A stretch of DNA of 64,000 nucleotides from Colwellia sp. MB3u-45 (GTDB lineage Bacteria > Pseudomonadota > Gammaproteobacteria > Enterobacterales > Alteromonadaceae), in contig NZ_JACGVC010000053.1 in assembly GCF_014077005.1 (NCBI RefSeq), positions 310,001-374,000 of the forward strand, written 5' to 3'. Below, piece by piece: positions 30,703 through 40,122 of the stretch (position 1 is its first letter; every line of letters starts with the position of its first letter). Both the position numbers and the translations under genes were made by a program. The notes beneath the pieces were generated by a model that was given only the letters and a program-made list of their open reading frames with translations, ran no database searches and was not told the DNA's origin.

Positions 30703-32052
30703 ATGGAAAAGTTGTTAATCGTAGACGATGATAAAGGCATCCAAAAGCAATTAAAATGGAGTTTATCTGATTACGATGTTGTACTCGCAGGCGATCGTGA
30801 AAGCGCGATTGCTGCGGTTCGCCGTCATGAACCTAAAGTTATCACCTTAGATTTGGGCTTACCACCCGATGCAGCTAACGCGTCAGAAGGTCTAGCTGCA
30901 TTGCAAGAAATTTTGACTATTGCACCTCATAGTAAAGTTATTGTCATCACCGGCAATGATGATCGAACTCATGCGTTAGCAGCGATTTCTGCTGGCGCGT
31001 ATGACTTTTATCAAAAGCCGATTGAAACTGACGTGATTAATGTCATTGTTTCTCGTGCATTTAGTTTGGCAGCCATTGAAGAAGAAAACCGGAAAATGCG
31101 TGCGGTTGCCGGCAGTGACATGGGTATTATTGGCAACAGTGAGAGTATTGAACGTTTGCGCATGATGGTAAAACGTATTGCTCCAACCAGCATAACGGCT
31201 TTACTGTTAGGCGAAAGTGGCACCGGTAAAGAGGTAGCGGCTAATGCTGTGCACTTAGCGAGTGATCGTAAAAAAAAGCCTTTTATTGCGATAAATTGTG
31301 CCTCTATTCCAGAGACTTTATTAGAAAGCGAATTATTTGGTTTTGAAAAAGGCGCTTTTACTGGCGCGCATCGGACCACCAAAGGAAAAATTGAATGTGC
31401 AGAAGGCGGGACATTATTTCTCGATGAAATTGGTGATATGCCCTATAGTTTACAAGCCAAATTGTTACGCTTTTTGCAGGAAAAAAATATAGAGCGTCTT
31501 GGCGGCCGACAAGAAATTTCAGTTGATGTCAGAGTTGTTTGCGCGACAAATCAAGATCTTGAACAGATGGTTGCTGATAAGACCTTTCGAGAAGATTTGT
31601 TTTATCGTGTGAGTGAAATTACTTTAAATATTCCGCCGTTACGTGATCGAGATGAAGACGTCATCATCCTTGCACAGTACTTTCTTCAACATTATGCTAT
31701 CGAATATAAGCGTAACGTTAAAAGTTTCTCTGAAGATGCATTAAGCGCGATTAAAGCGCACAAGTGGCCAGGTAATATCCGTGAGTTACAAAACAAGGTG
31801 AAAAGTTCGGTTATTATGACGACGGGCACACAGGTAACCGCAATGGACTTAGGTTTCTTTGATCATCAAGATAAAAGTTTTGCACTCTCACTTAATTTAC
31901 GTGTAGTACGTGAGCAAGCTGAATCAATCGCCATTCAAAAAGCCTATACACTCTCTGACGGCAACATGTCCAAAGCAGCTGATTTGCTTGGTGTAACTCG
32001 GCCAACACTTTATTCATTAATAGAAAAGTATGGGTTAAAAGTTAATGGTTAA
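30703..32052 (+). CDS. prsR: Sigma-54-dependent response regulator PrsR
   Basis: A 449-residue NtrC-type activator. The receiver domain has Asp50 as phospho-acceptor (VITLDLGLPP). The AAA+ domain has Walker A GESGTGKE at 170-177 and the sigma-54 contact loop GAFTGA at 217-222. The C-terminal Fis-type helix-turn-helix reads MSKAADLLGVTRPTLYSLIEKYGL. In PEP-CTERM loci PrsR is thought to activate EPS or PEP-CTERM genes with RpoN. I could not find a convincing -24/-12 site in the intergenic regions I inspected. Confidence 0.92.
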   Translation: MEKLLIVDDDKGIQKQLKWSLSDYDVVLAGDRESAIAAVRRHEPKVITLDLGLPPDAANASEGLAALQEILTIAPHSKVIVITGNDDRTHALAAISAGAYDFYQKPIETDVINVIVSRAFSLAAIEEENRKMRAVAGSDMGIIGNSESIERLRMMVKRIAPTSITALLLGESGTGKEVAANAVHLASDRKKKPFIAINCASIPETLLESELFGFEKGAFTGAHRTTKGKIECAEGGTLFLDEIGDMPYSLQAKLLRFLQEKNIERLGGRQEISVDVRVVCATNQDLEQMVADKTFREDLFYRVSEITLNIPPLRDRDEDVIILAQYFLQHYAIEYKRNVKSFSEDALSAIKAHKWPGNIRELQNKVKSSVIMTTGTQVTAMDLGFFDHQDKSFALSLNLRVVREQAESIAIQKAYTLSDGNMSKAADLLGVTRPTLYSLIEKYGLKVNG

Positions 32053-32112
32053 ATGTCATTTAACTTGATGGACTAAAATTCAACCTACATTGACCCTAGG
32101 GGGGATAATCTC

Positions 32113-32482
32113 CCTTGGGCAATTTTTTTGTAGGACGGACTTCAGTCCGTCAATCGTTAAGCGGGCGATTAACGTGATAGGCCAAAAAAATTCACAGTGG
32201 CTACTACCTCATCGATTGGCATTTAGCTCAACCTAGGCAGGGCAATTTTTTGTAGGTCGGACTTCAGTCCGTCAATTGTTAAGCGGGCGATTAACGTGAT
32301 AGGCCAAAAAAATTAGCAGTGGCTACTACCTCATCGATTGGGATTTAGCTCAACCTAGGCAGGGCAATTTTTTGTAGGTCGGACTTCAGTCCGTCAATCG
32401 TTAAGCGGGCGATTAACGTGATAGGCCAAAAAACATTCGCAGTGGTTACACTTCATCGATTGGCATTTAGCTCAACCTAGGC
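32113..32482. repeat. Three 122-bp tandem repeats (REP-like palindromes)
   Basis: Three near-identical units with a 122-bp period; the shared gtagg anchor is at 32130, 32252 and 32374. Each contains a palindrome (GGACTTCAGTCC core, GACGGACTTCAGTCCGTC in unit 1), an inverted pair CGTTAA...TTAACG around gcgggcga, and CCTAGGC. The units fill the gap between convergent prsR and the ATPase gene. They may work as terminators or be a REP/MITE family amplified in place. The third unit diverges at its right end. Confidence 0.92.
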
Positions 32483-32519
32483 TTAATCTGCGCAGGCAAA
32501 GCTATAACCATAAGATGGG

Positions 32520-33551
32520 TTATTTTTGGGTGCTCTCGTCTGTATTGGTGTAAATACGGCTTTTATGTTTGAGTATTTTATCAACATAACGGGCCATTTT
32601 TATTTTTTGTTTTATATTACCTTCCAGTATTTCTTCAACTTCTCTTAATATCTCTTTAATGCTTTCCACTTTTTCTGAAGAATTTACCACAACTTGACTT
32701 GGCTCATTACTGGCCAGCTCTGCGGTATTTAGTGAGCCGGTAAGTTCAACTGTCATTTCTTGTGCAACTTCATTAATCGCATCAGTGTCTATACTTTTAA
32801 GTTCCTCCAAAAAACCAAATAAAAGTAACCGGTCAACAAAAATATTTATCTTTCGTGGCACACCGAGGGTTTTCTCATGAATGAGGTCAAATGCCGCATT
32901 GGAAAACAAATCATCTTTAATACAACCTGCCTGGTGCAACCGATGATTTATGTATTCTTTCACCTCTGCTTTTGATAAAGGTTTCAAATGTGCAGAAGCA
33001 ATAATACGTTGGCGAAACTGCTCCATATTAGGCGCTTGTATAATGCCTTTTAGTTCTTCTTGGCCAAGTAAAAAACTCTGTATTAAAGGTTTATTATCCA
33101 GCTGGAAATTAGACAACATACGTAACTCTTCAACGGTTTCACTCGGTAAATTTTGCGCTTCATCAACAATTAATAAGGCTCTTTTTCCTTGCTGATGTAA
33201 TCGAATTAGAAATTTTTCAATGCCTTGCAGTAAATCTGCTTTGCTATTACCAATAACAGAGATGTCAAATTCTGAAGCGACTAACTCAAGTAACTCCTGA
33301 GGGTTTAGTTTAGTGGTAACAAGCTGAGCTGCTACGATACTTTTATCACCTAAGTTATTTAATAAATTGCGGGCGATAGTAGTTTTTCCAGTACCTATTG
33401 GCCCAGTAACCACGATAAATCCTTCACCTTGATCTAAGCCATATTGAAGGTATGACAGGGCTCTTTGATGATGACTAGAAGCAAAAAAGAATCTCGGATC
33501 GGGACTTAATTGAAATGGTCTTTCTTTAAAACCATAATAACTTTCATACAT
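32520..33551 (-). CDS. PEP-CTERM-type putative secretion ATPase
   Basis: A 343-residue AAA ATPase of the ExeA/GspA-like family found in XrtA loci (the TIGR03015 type). It starts MYESYYGFKERPFQLSPDP. Walker A GPIGTGKTT is at about residues 50-58 and Walker B ALLIVDEAQNL at about 123-133. The start is set at ATG 33551, 4 bp after the upstream stop and with AAAGG upstream. A longer frame overlaps the neighbour and adds no conserved residues. It probably energises or regulates EPS export, with the exact role unknown. It is the last gene of the five-gene minus-strand export operon. Confidence 0.88.
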   Translation of the reverse strand: MYESYYGFKERPFQLSPDPRFFFASSHHQRALSYLQYGLDQGEGFIVVTGPIGTGKTTIARNLLNNLGDKSIVAAQLVTTKLNPQELLELVASEFDISVIGNSKADLLQGIEKFLIRLHQQGKRALLIVDEAQNLPSETVEELRMLSNFQLDNKPLIQSFLLGQEELKGIIQAPNMEQFRQRIIASAHLKPLSKAEVKEYINHRLHQAGCIKDDLFSNAAFDLIHEKTLGVPRKINIFVDRLLLFGFLEELKSIDTDAINEVAQEMTVELTGSLNTAELASNEPSQVVVNSSEKVESIKEILREVEEILEGNIKQKIKMARYVDKILKHKSRIYTNTDESTQK

Positions 33552-33555
33552 ACGA

Positions 33556-35157
33556 CTAGAAGCCTTTGGTAATTTTGGCGCTAACGCGGCCTTCTTCATA
33601 ATTGAGCGGAGCATTGCCAGAGCTTCTGTTTAGATAGCTCACAGCGACATTAAAAGACAATGCACTATTTAAGGATGTTTCGTAGTCTAGTTGGTAACGT
33701 CGATAACGATCGGTTCGCTCAAATTCGGTATCAAGTTGTAAACTAGTTTCAGTGTAAGATAAATTCAAACTAACGTTAGAACGGCCACTGACTTTTCGCT
33801 TTATGCTTAAACTTGCTGAGCTCAATTCGTCTTCAATACGGGTGTCGAGATTTTCGCGATTTCGCTGATCCGCATTAAAACTAATCGTTGTGCGCGGCAG
33901 TGTCAGTGAAGAGTTCCAGCTCAGTGTTTTATTAAGTGAAAAAACGTTATCTTCTACTAATGTAAAATCTTGAATTGCCAATATCACATAGTCCTGACCG
34001 TTAGGGTCATTAGGATTGTCAGGAATAATAGTGTCACCCTCACTGAGAATACACTCCTCTATCAGTAACGAATTATTATTAGGACATAAATAAAATCCGA
34101 CTATGTTAGCCACAAAATTATTACGAGTTAAGGTCTGAATATCTTCAACATAACTAATGGTGTTGGTTAAACGCCTATTTCTATGTGTTAAATCAAGGCC
34201 ATAACTATTACCATAAAAGCGTTCAGAAAAATTTGCGGATAGTTTGGTACGGGTTGATGGTTGCCATAGCACCGCAGCATCAACATAGGCTTTTTGTTCA
34301 TCGCCATCAATATCGAGTTTTTTACCAATCGGCTTATTATAGGAAGTATCGAGACGCAGTCGGGGAGAAATTAACCAGCGTACACCTACACCATATGAAT
34401 TTGATTCTATTGAACGATTTGAATTATTTAAATCACCACTATTGTCTTCATTATAGTAGCGAACAAAAGGATTGATTTTATAGTCAGTGATTAACCCTAT
34501 TATGGCTTCGCTTTGGCTCTGTTTACCATTCCGGTTATTGTTGCTTAGCTTTTGATAATTATGCCCTAGTGACCAAAAGGTATGTCGAGCGCTTGTGCCG
34601 TTGGTACTGTTGATATTGGCAACTACACCTTGACGATTACCAATGTCATCTTCTGAATTGGTTTGACGATAGCCCAGAGTAGAATTCAAGATAAAATCAC
34701 TATTATCAATATTATACTCAAGGCCACCATCATAGGTTTCTACTCGCACAGTATCGGCTGAGACGATATCTGCTAAGGCATTTCTACTGCGATTACGGGA
34801 TTGGTTTGAAATGTTTGCAGCACCAAAAAGTACAAGGCCGTTAGGCCAAAGCTGCAACCGTAAATCACTCGCTATCGTGTGGTAGTCATTATCAAGTTTA
34901 TGATTATGGCTATAAAGTGCATAACGACTTTGCGACGACAAAGTGAATTTTGCTTGTTGTGCGGTATAACTGGTTTTTATATTAACCCCAGCTTGGCTTA
35001 CTAAGCTAGACTGTTCATTATTAAAAACTAAACTAACATTGTCAGTATAAGTTTCATCAAGATTAATGCTCGGGTCAAATTGCCAATCACCTGAAAAAGC
35101 AAAGTTAGAGTAAATCAATGCTAAAAAAACAGTCGAGAGTTTAGTTTTTTGTGCCAT
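33556..35157 (-). CDS. PEP-CTERM system-associated outer-membrane beta-barrel protein
   Basis: About 533 residues. A signal peptide (MAQKTKLSTVFLALIYSNFAFS) is followed by alternating beta-strand sequence typical of a large barrel (TIGR03016-like), ending AKITKGF with a terminal Phe. It likely forms the outer-membrane part of the EPS machinery. The chosen ATG at 35157 overlaps the kinase gene by 17 bp. Upstream in-frame codons at 35163 and 35184 only add residues antisense-like to the Tyr-rich tail. A short Cys-containing insertion (CPNNNSLLIEECI) lies mid-protein. Confidence 0.82.
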   Translation of the reverse strand: MAQKTKLSTVFLALIYSNFAFSGDWQFDPSINLDETYTDNVSLVFNNEQSSLVSQAGVNIKTSYTAQQAKFTLSSQSRYALYSHNHKLDNDYHTIASDLRLQLWPNGLVLFGAANISNQSRNRSRNALADIVSADTVRVETYDGGLEYNIDNSDFILNSTLGYRQTNSEDDIGNRQGVVANINSTNGTSARHTFWSLGHNYQKLSNNNRNGKQSQSEAIIGLITDYKINPFVRYYNEDNSGDLNNSNRSIESNSYGVGVRWLISPRLRLDTSYNKPIGKKLDIDGDEQKAYVDAAVLWQPSTRTKLSANFSERFYGNSYGLDLTHRNRRLTNTISYVEDIQTLTRNNFVANIVGFYLCPNNNSLLIEECILSEGDTIIPDNPNDPNGQDYVILAIQDFTLVEDNVFSLNKTLSWNSSLTLPRTTISFNADQRNRENLDTRIEDELSSASLSIKRKVSGRSNVSLNLSYTETSLQLDTEFERTDRYRRYQLDYETSLNSALSFNVAVSYLNRSSGNAPLNYEEGRVSAKITKGF

Positions 35158-36004
35158 ACCCATAGCCGTAGCCGTAGTAGCCATACAAATCCTTATGAGA
35201 TCTTATTGCTTTATTAAGTACCAGCCCCAAAGCTAAATTTTCGTTGAGGTGTTCAGTTGCCGCCTGTATATCAACAATTGAGGTTTTTGACTCCTCAACA
35301 ACAATGATTGCTTGCCCCATTAAATTTGCTAATACCAGTGTTTCTGTGACGCCAATTAATGGCGGGCAATCAAAAATAACGATACGATCGGGATAACGAT
35401 TAGCCAACTCATTAGCCAATGTGGCCATTTTCTCACTGGCTAATAATTCGTTAGACAAATGATGTAGTTTTCCCGCCGGTATTAATTTCAATTTATTAAT
35501 ATCGGTATTGTAAATGATATCGCTTACCTGTTCTGTTTTACCCAGTAAATAATCAATCATACCAAGCTGTTCTTCGATACCTAATTCACGCATAACACTT
35601 GGCCGCAGAACATCTGCATCGACAAGCAATACCGTTTTATCTTGTTCAAGCGCTATACTTAACGCTAAGTTAATCGCAACAAAGGTTTTACCTTCGTTGG
35701 GTTTAGCACTACTGACCATAATTAAATTACTATGGTGTAGTGTTTTTGCCGCTTTACCAAAAGCATTGTTCAGCAGTATTCGCTTGATTTTACGGAATTC
35801 GTCTTTGATACTTTTTCGGGTACCGTTATCAATCAGATAACCGCGCTCTGCTAAAGCTATTTTATCCAGGGTTAATTCGTGCTTTGGACTTGCGTCAATA
35901 GGCTCGTTAATGCTCTCTTCTTCTAGCGGATATTGAGCCTCCTTAACGGAGGTTTCTAAACTTTTCTGTTGTTGTTTTGCTCGCGCTTTTTCGATAATAC
36001 TCAT
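35141..36004 (-). CDS. XrtA-associated tyrosine autokinase (BY-kinase)
   Basis: A 287-residue cytosolic bacterial tyrosine kinase. Walker A SSAKPNEGKTF is at about residues 98-108, Walker A-prime VLLVDADVLRPS at about 125-136 and Walker B RIVIFDCPPL near 211. The C-terminus is a tyrosine cluster (YGYYGYGYGYG) for autophosphorylation. It works with the separate chain-length protein encoded just upstream, a split Wzc arrangement. The start is 4 bp after that gene's stop. Confidence 0.93.
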   Translation of the reverse strand: MSIIEKARAKQQQKSLETSVKEAQYPLEEESINEPIDASPKHELTLDKIALAERGYLIDNGTRKSIKDEFRKIKRILLNNAFGKAAKTLHHSNLIMVSSAKPNEGKTFVAINLALSIALEQDKTVLLVDADVLRPSVMRELGIEEQLGMIDYLLGKTEQVSDIIYNTDINKLKLIPAGKLHHLSNELLASEKMATLANELANRYPDRIVIFDCPPLIGVTETLVLANLMGQAIIVVEESKTSIVDIQAATEHLNENLALGLVLNKAIRSHKDLYGYYGYGYGYGTKN

Positions 36005-36007
36005 AAA

Positions 36008-37600
36008 TTATAAAATCCCTCTGATCGGCGCTAATATGACATTGGGTGCAATGGCATAGAGCATAAAAAATGCCAGCATGATGAAGAGCACACAATTAGA
36101 AATAATAAAAATTAGGGTTTTTCGTTTATGCCAACGCTGCAAGCCAAGATTTTCTGTGGCTGACACCACACCAAAGACAGGAATGCCTGTAATTTTTGCT
36201 ACCTGGCTACTAGAGGTAACCACAGGGTTAACCTGACTAAATAACAGTGATAAGCCAACACCAACGCCAAAAGCAAAAACAGTCGAACCCACTAGAAATA
36301 GCATGCGTTTGGGCCCAACGGGTGCAGTTGGGGCTCGAGGTGGGTCAATAACTTTAAATTGTATTGGGTTGGTTGTTTCATTGGCTTGTTGAGCTAATAG
36401 TGCTGTTTCTTTGCGGTTGAGTAATTGTTCATATTTTTCTTTTGTAATATTATAGCCACGATTCAATGAGGTTAACTCTGCTTCAATTTCTGGCAAAATG
36501 TGAATTTTGCTTTCAAGCTCTTTAACTTGCCGGCGATAATCATTGGCTCGAACGGTAGTTGATGCCACTTGATTTTCTAACTGATTCACTTGTATTTGCA
36601 ATTGTTGTATAACGGGATTTTGGCTGCTTAAAAGCTTACTGCCATCGTCATTTTTAGTGCTACTTAAATATTCATCAATTTCTTCACTGCGTTTATTATT
36701 TAAGTGAGCCAGTCTGCGTTTCACTTCTTTAACATCAGGGTGCATTTCAGTGTAACGTAATTGTAGTGAATCTAAATTTGCTTCTAATTCAGCAATACGA
36801 TCGTCATAAGTGGTTTGAATGCTATAGGAATTCTTAATGTTATTTTGAGCATTACCGCCACTGGACGGAGAAGAGCTTAATTGCGCTTTCGCAGACTTTA
36901 ATTGAGTCTCTAATTCACGTAAACTTAAATCAATTACTTTTAGTTGCTCTTTTACAAGATTTAACTTTTGATAATAGCCGCCATATTGACCGGGTAAAAC
37001 GTCACTATATTTTTGTTTAAAATCGGTCAATCTAGATTCAGATGCTAATAAACGATTTTCATAGTCTTTGATCTGGGTATCTAAGAATTTTTGTGCTGAG
37101 TTGGAATCGTTTCGATTTTCACCTAACGTATTCTCAATAAACACAGTTAATGCCGAATTAACGACATTTTTTGCCATTTCAGGATCTTTATCTAGATAAG
37201 AAATGGTAAAAATATTATCTGCGCGACCACCCGTTTTTCTAATCGTAATATTAGATTTTAAGCGATCAATTAATGACTCATAAGCTGCAGGCGTAGTGGC
37301 TTGAACATCTAAATCTGTCATACGCGTTATGCGCTCTAGATTTGGGCGACTTAACAGCGTTTTAATCATTAAGCGGATTTGTGTTTCGGGATTTGTTTTA
37401 ACCGTTAAACCTTTTAACAACGGACCCAGGATAGATTGAGTATCTACGTATATACGGGCTTCAGACTCATATACATTATCGAGTTGAGCAATATAAACCC
37501 ACGCTAACGGGCATATTAACCAAGTTGATATGATAATAAAGCGACGCTTAAGCCAAATCCCTTTAAGGTAATCTATAATTTGTTCTATAATTTCTTGCAT
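36008..37600 (-). CDS. XrtA system polysaccharide chain-length determinant
   Basis: A 530-residue Wzz/GumC-type co-polymerase (TIGR03007-like). TM1 is near residues 20-37 and the periplasmic Wzz domain includes YVDTQSILGPLLKGL. Long coiled coils (about 170-400) and a GNVR-type region (PPRAPTAPVGPKR) precede TM2, with another hydrophobic segment at the C-terminus. It controls polymer length and export together with the autokinase. A second Wzz-like protein with a different tail lies at 53.2-55.1 kb. Confidence 0.93.
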   Translation of the reverse strand: MQEIIEQIIDYLKGIWLKRRFIIISTWLICPLAWVYIAQLDNVYESEARIYVDTQSILGPLLKGLTVKTNPETQIRLMIKTLLSRPNLERITRMTDLDVQATTPAAYESLIDRLKSNITIRKTGGRADNIFTISYLDKDPEMAKNVVNSALTVFIENTLGENRNDSNSAQKFLDTQIKDYENRLLASESRLTDFKQKYSDVLPGQYGGYYQKLNLVKEQLKVIDLSLRELETQLKSAKAQLSSSPSSGGNAQNNIKNSYSIQTTYDDRIAELEANLDSLQLRYTEMHPDVKEVKRRLAHLNNKRSEEIDEYLSSTKNDDGSKLLSSQNPVIQQLQIQVNQLENQVASTTVRANDYRRQVKELESKIHILPEIEAELTSLNRGYNITKEKYEQLLNRKETALLAQQANETTNPIQFKVIDPPRAPTAPVGPKRMLFLVGSTVFAFGVGVGLSLLFSQVNPVVTSSSQVAKITGIPVFGVVSATENLGLQRWHKRKTLIFIISNCVLFIMLAFFMLYAIAPNVILAPIRGIL

Positions 37601-37637
37601 GCCCGGCCTCTAAAACAGGTAAATAAAGCTATTACGT

Positions 37638-38273
37638 TTAAAACCATGTTTCAGGTATTACAATAATATCGCCAGGTAATACATCAACATTTGCTGATAT
37701 TTCCCCATTTTTAATTAGGTCTTCAATAAATATGTCATATTGTTTTTGTAGACCATTTTCTATACGCACTAATATTGCCCCGTTACCATTGGCAAACTCA
37801 GTTAAGCCACCAACGCGGATCATAACGTCTAATAAGGTCATATGTTGAATGTAGTTTACTGCTTTGGGCTGGGCTGCTTCACCAATAATGCGAATTTGCT
37901 CACTGAAGGGGCCAACAAAATTATTGACCGTTACGGTCACAACAGGTTCTCGCAAATAGGTAGCAAGTATTTCTTCAATTGAGCGGGCAAGTTCCGTGGG
38001 TGTTTTGCCTGATACGGGAATATCTTCAACTAGCGAAGTGGTGATCATGCCATCAGGACGGACGATAAACGTGCCGGAAACCTCAGGATTACGCCAAACA
38101 AAAATATTGACCACATCGCCGGCACCAATTAAATATTTGTATGAGTCAACATCAACAGTGTTGGACGGGTGAAGCTGTGCAGGAGGTAATGTAGGCGAAC
38201 TACATCCGGTTACAATATAACCTAGTGCAAGAAATATAAGTGCTTTTAATGTATTAGTCATGCATTTTTCCAT
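37638..38273 (-). CDS. XrtA system exopolysaccharide export lipoprotein (Wza-like)
   Basis: A 211-residue outer-membrane exporter subunit. The signal peptide ends in a lipobox (IVTGC). A Poly_export domain (DSYKYLIGAGDVVNIFVWRNPEVSG) and a SLBB-like domain (IRIIGEAAQPKAV) follow. AAGG lies 8 bp before the ATG at 38273; an internal ATG (residue 5) is possible. It is the first gene of the export operon, so the divergent intergenic region upstream should hold its promoter. Confidence 0.93.
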   Translation of the reverse strand: MEKCMTNTLKALIFLALGYIVTGCSSPTLPPAQLHPSNTVDVDSYKYLIGAGDVVNIFVWRNPEVSGTFIVRPDGMITTSLVEDIPVSGKTPTELARSIEEILATYLREPVVTVTVNNFVGPFSEQIRIIGEAAQPKAVNYIQHMTLLDVMIRVGGLTEFANGNGAILVRIENGLQKQYDIFIEDLIKNGEISANVDVLPGDIIVIPETWF

Positions 38274-38362
38274 GGTATTAACCTTCTTATTTACAACCGT
38301 TTTTTATATAAGCAATCAGATTGTATTTGATTTTTACATCTGATGCACATTATTTAATATAT

Positions 38363-38425
38363 TGTAAAGATATTGTAAATCAAGTGCATTAAATATACTA
38401 ACATTTGCACATACTAATCTTTACA
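38363..38425. promoter_or_regulatory. TGTAAAGAT motif cluster between export operon and sugar transferase
   Basis: TGTAAAGATATTGTAAAT at 38363-38380 holds two TGTAAA half-sites one helical turn (11 bp) apart. The reverse motif ATCTTTACA follows at 38417-38425. A near-identical double site (TGTAAAGATAATGTAAAC) is at 61057-61074 and single reverse copies occur at 63421. This suggests a common regulator of EPS promoters. The factor is unknown. Confidence 0.45.
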
Positions 38426-38519
38426 TTTAGTAATGAATCAACTCTAATAAACACCTGAGAAAATAAAAGCATTGCATGCTGGTTTATTTTTATTCACTAA
38501 AAAGGAACTTTCCAACCTT

Positions 38520-39929
38520 ATGTCGAGCCTTAAATTTCGCGACTTATCTTCGGGTAGCAAGTCTTTAGTCTTAATCGAATTTTTCTGTTTTGCGGGCGCT
38601 CTTTTACTGAGCTTATACTTAAATAGTTTATTTCATTTTGTTGCTTACGATACACAAAGTATCGCGTTAAACGTGTTGTTTATCCACGCAGTTGTTTTTG
38701 CTTTAATGGTTCAGCTTTCATGTTTGGCAATGGGACTTTATAACTCCAAGTTAAGGGAGAACTTGCGAGGCGTCATGAGAAGATTACTGGTGTCGGTCGC
38801 TATCGGTTTCTTTATTGTTTCTTTGCTCAATCCTATTTACGGTGCTGACGCATTAGCTATTGAGCTACTAGCTATGGCGTCATTGATAAGTTTGTTCATA
38901 GTGAGTGCTGTGAGGTATTTAACGCTACGAATAGACTTTTTTGGTTTCAATAAACGCAATATCCTAGTATTAGGAGGAGGTGAACGTGCCTCGATTATAG
39001 AAAGGCGAATGCGTCGTGATGTTGACCGACAAAACTTTTTTATGCATGGCTTTGTTGTCCTTAATGGCGATGCTGACCATGGCATCATCAATGAAAATAT
39101 CATTAAGTTAGATACCTCATTAGTTAATTACGCGTTAGAGCATCAAATTGATGAAATTGTTGTGGCCAACGACGAGCGCCGAGAAAACCTACCTGTGGAT
39201 GAACTTTTTGCCTGTAAAATTAGGGGCGTTGAAATAACAGAAATTCTTGACTTTATAGAGCGTGAAACGGGTCAAATTGCTGTTAATTTAATTTATCCAA
39301 GTTGGGTTATATATTCGAATGGCTTTGCATCACCTAATCATCTACGAAACACTTTAGACTGGGTCTTTAATGCGGGTATGGGCTTTATTTTATTGATGGT
39401 TACTTGGCCTATTATGCTCATTACTACCCTATTAATTAAGTTAGATGAGGGCTTAAAAGCGCCTGTTTTTTATTCTCAAGAGCGTGTTGGCGTAGATGGC
39501 CAAGCCTTTAGTATTATTAAATTTAGAAGTATGCGACTTGATGCAGAAAAAAATGGTGCTCAAATGGCCTCAGAAAATGACGATAGAACCACAAGAATTG
39601 GCAAGTTTATTCGAAAATATCGCATTGATGAACTACCGCAAATATATAACGTAATGCTGGGTGAAATGGGTTTTGTTGGCCCTCGTCCCGAGCGTCCAGA
39701 GTTTGTTCAGCAGTTGATTAAGAATATTCCATACTATAATGAACGTCATAACGTTAAGCCGGGTTTAACAGGCTGGGCGCAACTTAAGTACCCATACGGC
39801 GCTACAGAAAATGATTCTTTAGAAAAACTAAAATACGATTTGTATTACATCAAACATCGCAGCTTTATGTTGGATTTACTGATTTTAATAAGAACAGTTG
39901 AAATCATTTTATTTGGCAAGGGCCGCTAA
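38520..39929 (+). CDS. Undecaprenyl-phosphate sugar phosphotransferase (EPS priming enzyme)
   Basis: A 469-residue polyisoprenyl-phosphate hexose-1-phosphate transferase of the exosortase-locus type (TIGR03013-like, EpsB/WcaJ superfamily). Four N-terminal helices, a Rossmann-like domain (NILVLGGGERA), a fifth helix near 290 and the catalytic domain (YSQERVGVDGQAFSIIKFRSM; DELPQIYNVMLGEMGFVGPRPERP; GLTGWAQ) follow in order. It loads the first sugar onto the lipid carrier. ATG 38520 with AAAGGA upstream is chosen over a TTG 16 codons earlier. It is divergent from the export operon. Confidence 0.92.
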   Translation: MSSLKFRDLSSGSKSLVLIEFFCFAGALLLSLYLNSLFHFVAYDTQSIALNVLFIHAVVFALMVQLSCLAMGLYNSKLRENLRGVMRRLLVSVAIGFFIVSLLNPIYGADALAIELLAMASLISLFIVSAVRYLTLRIDFFGFNKRNILVLGGGERASIIERRMRRDVDRQNFFMHGFVVLNGDADHGIINENIIKLDTSLVNYALEHQIDEIVVANDERRENLPVDELFACKIRGVEITEILDFIERETGQIAVNLIYPSWVIYSNGFASPNHLRNTLDWVFNAGMGFILLMVTWPIMLITTLLIKLDEGLKAPVFYSQERVGVDGQAFSIIKFRSMRLDAEKNGAQMASENDDRTTRIGKFIRKYRIDELPQIYNVMLGEMGFVGPRPERPEFVQQLIKNIPYYNERHNVKPGLTGWAQLKYPYGATENDSLEKLKYDLYYIKHRSFMLDLLILIRTVEIILFGKGR

Positions 39930-39950
39930 ACTTTCCACCCTAATGTCTTT

Positions 39951-39978
39951 AAACTCAAGTGCCTATGTACTTGAGTTT
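39951..39978. terminator. Inverted repeat between convergent genes
   Basis: A perfect 10-bp inverted repeat (AAACTCAAGT / ACTTGAGTTT) with an 8-base loop, 21 bp past the sugar-transferase stop. It lacks a long T-run, so termination is plausible but not certain. Confidence 0.4.
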
Positions 39979-40046
39979 GAGAGATAGCTTCAAGAATAAA
40001 CCCCCACATTTATGCAGGTTTACACCGTAATATTAATCACTTAAAA

Positions 40047-40074
40047 CCGCTATTTGTTAACCGCTATTTGTTAA
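40047..40074. repeat. 14-bp tandem duplication
   Basis: CCGCTATTTGTTAA occurs twice head to tail at 40047-40060 and 40061-40074 in the spacer between the convergent sugar transferase and deacetylase genes. Confidence 0.85.
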
Positions 40075-40122
40075 CTGAAAGCTGACAGCTAGCAACTTAA
40101 AACTTCAAACTGTTGTGATCAT

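Noticed and set aside
32113-32482. CRISPR array
   Set aside because: Only three units of 122 bp that are nearly identical over their whole length. There are no short constant repeats alternating with variable spacers and no cas genes.
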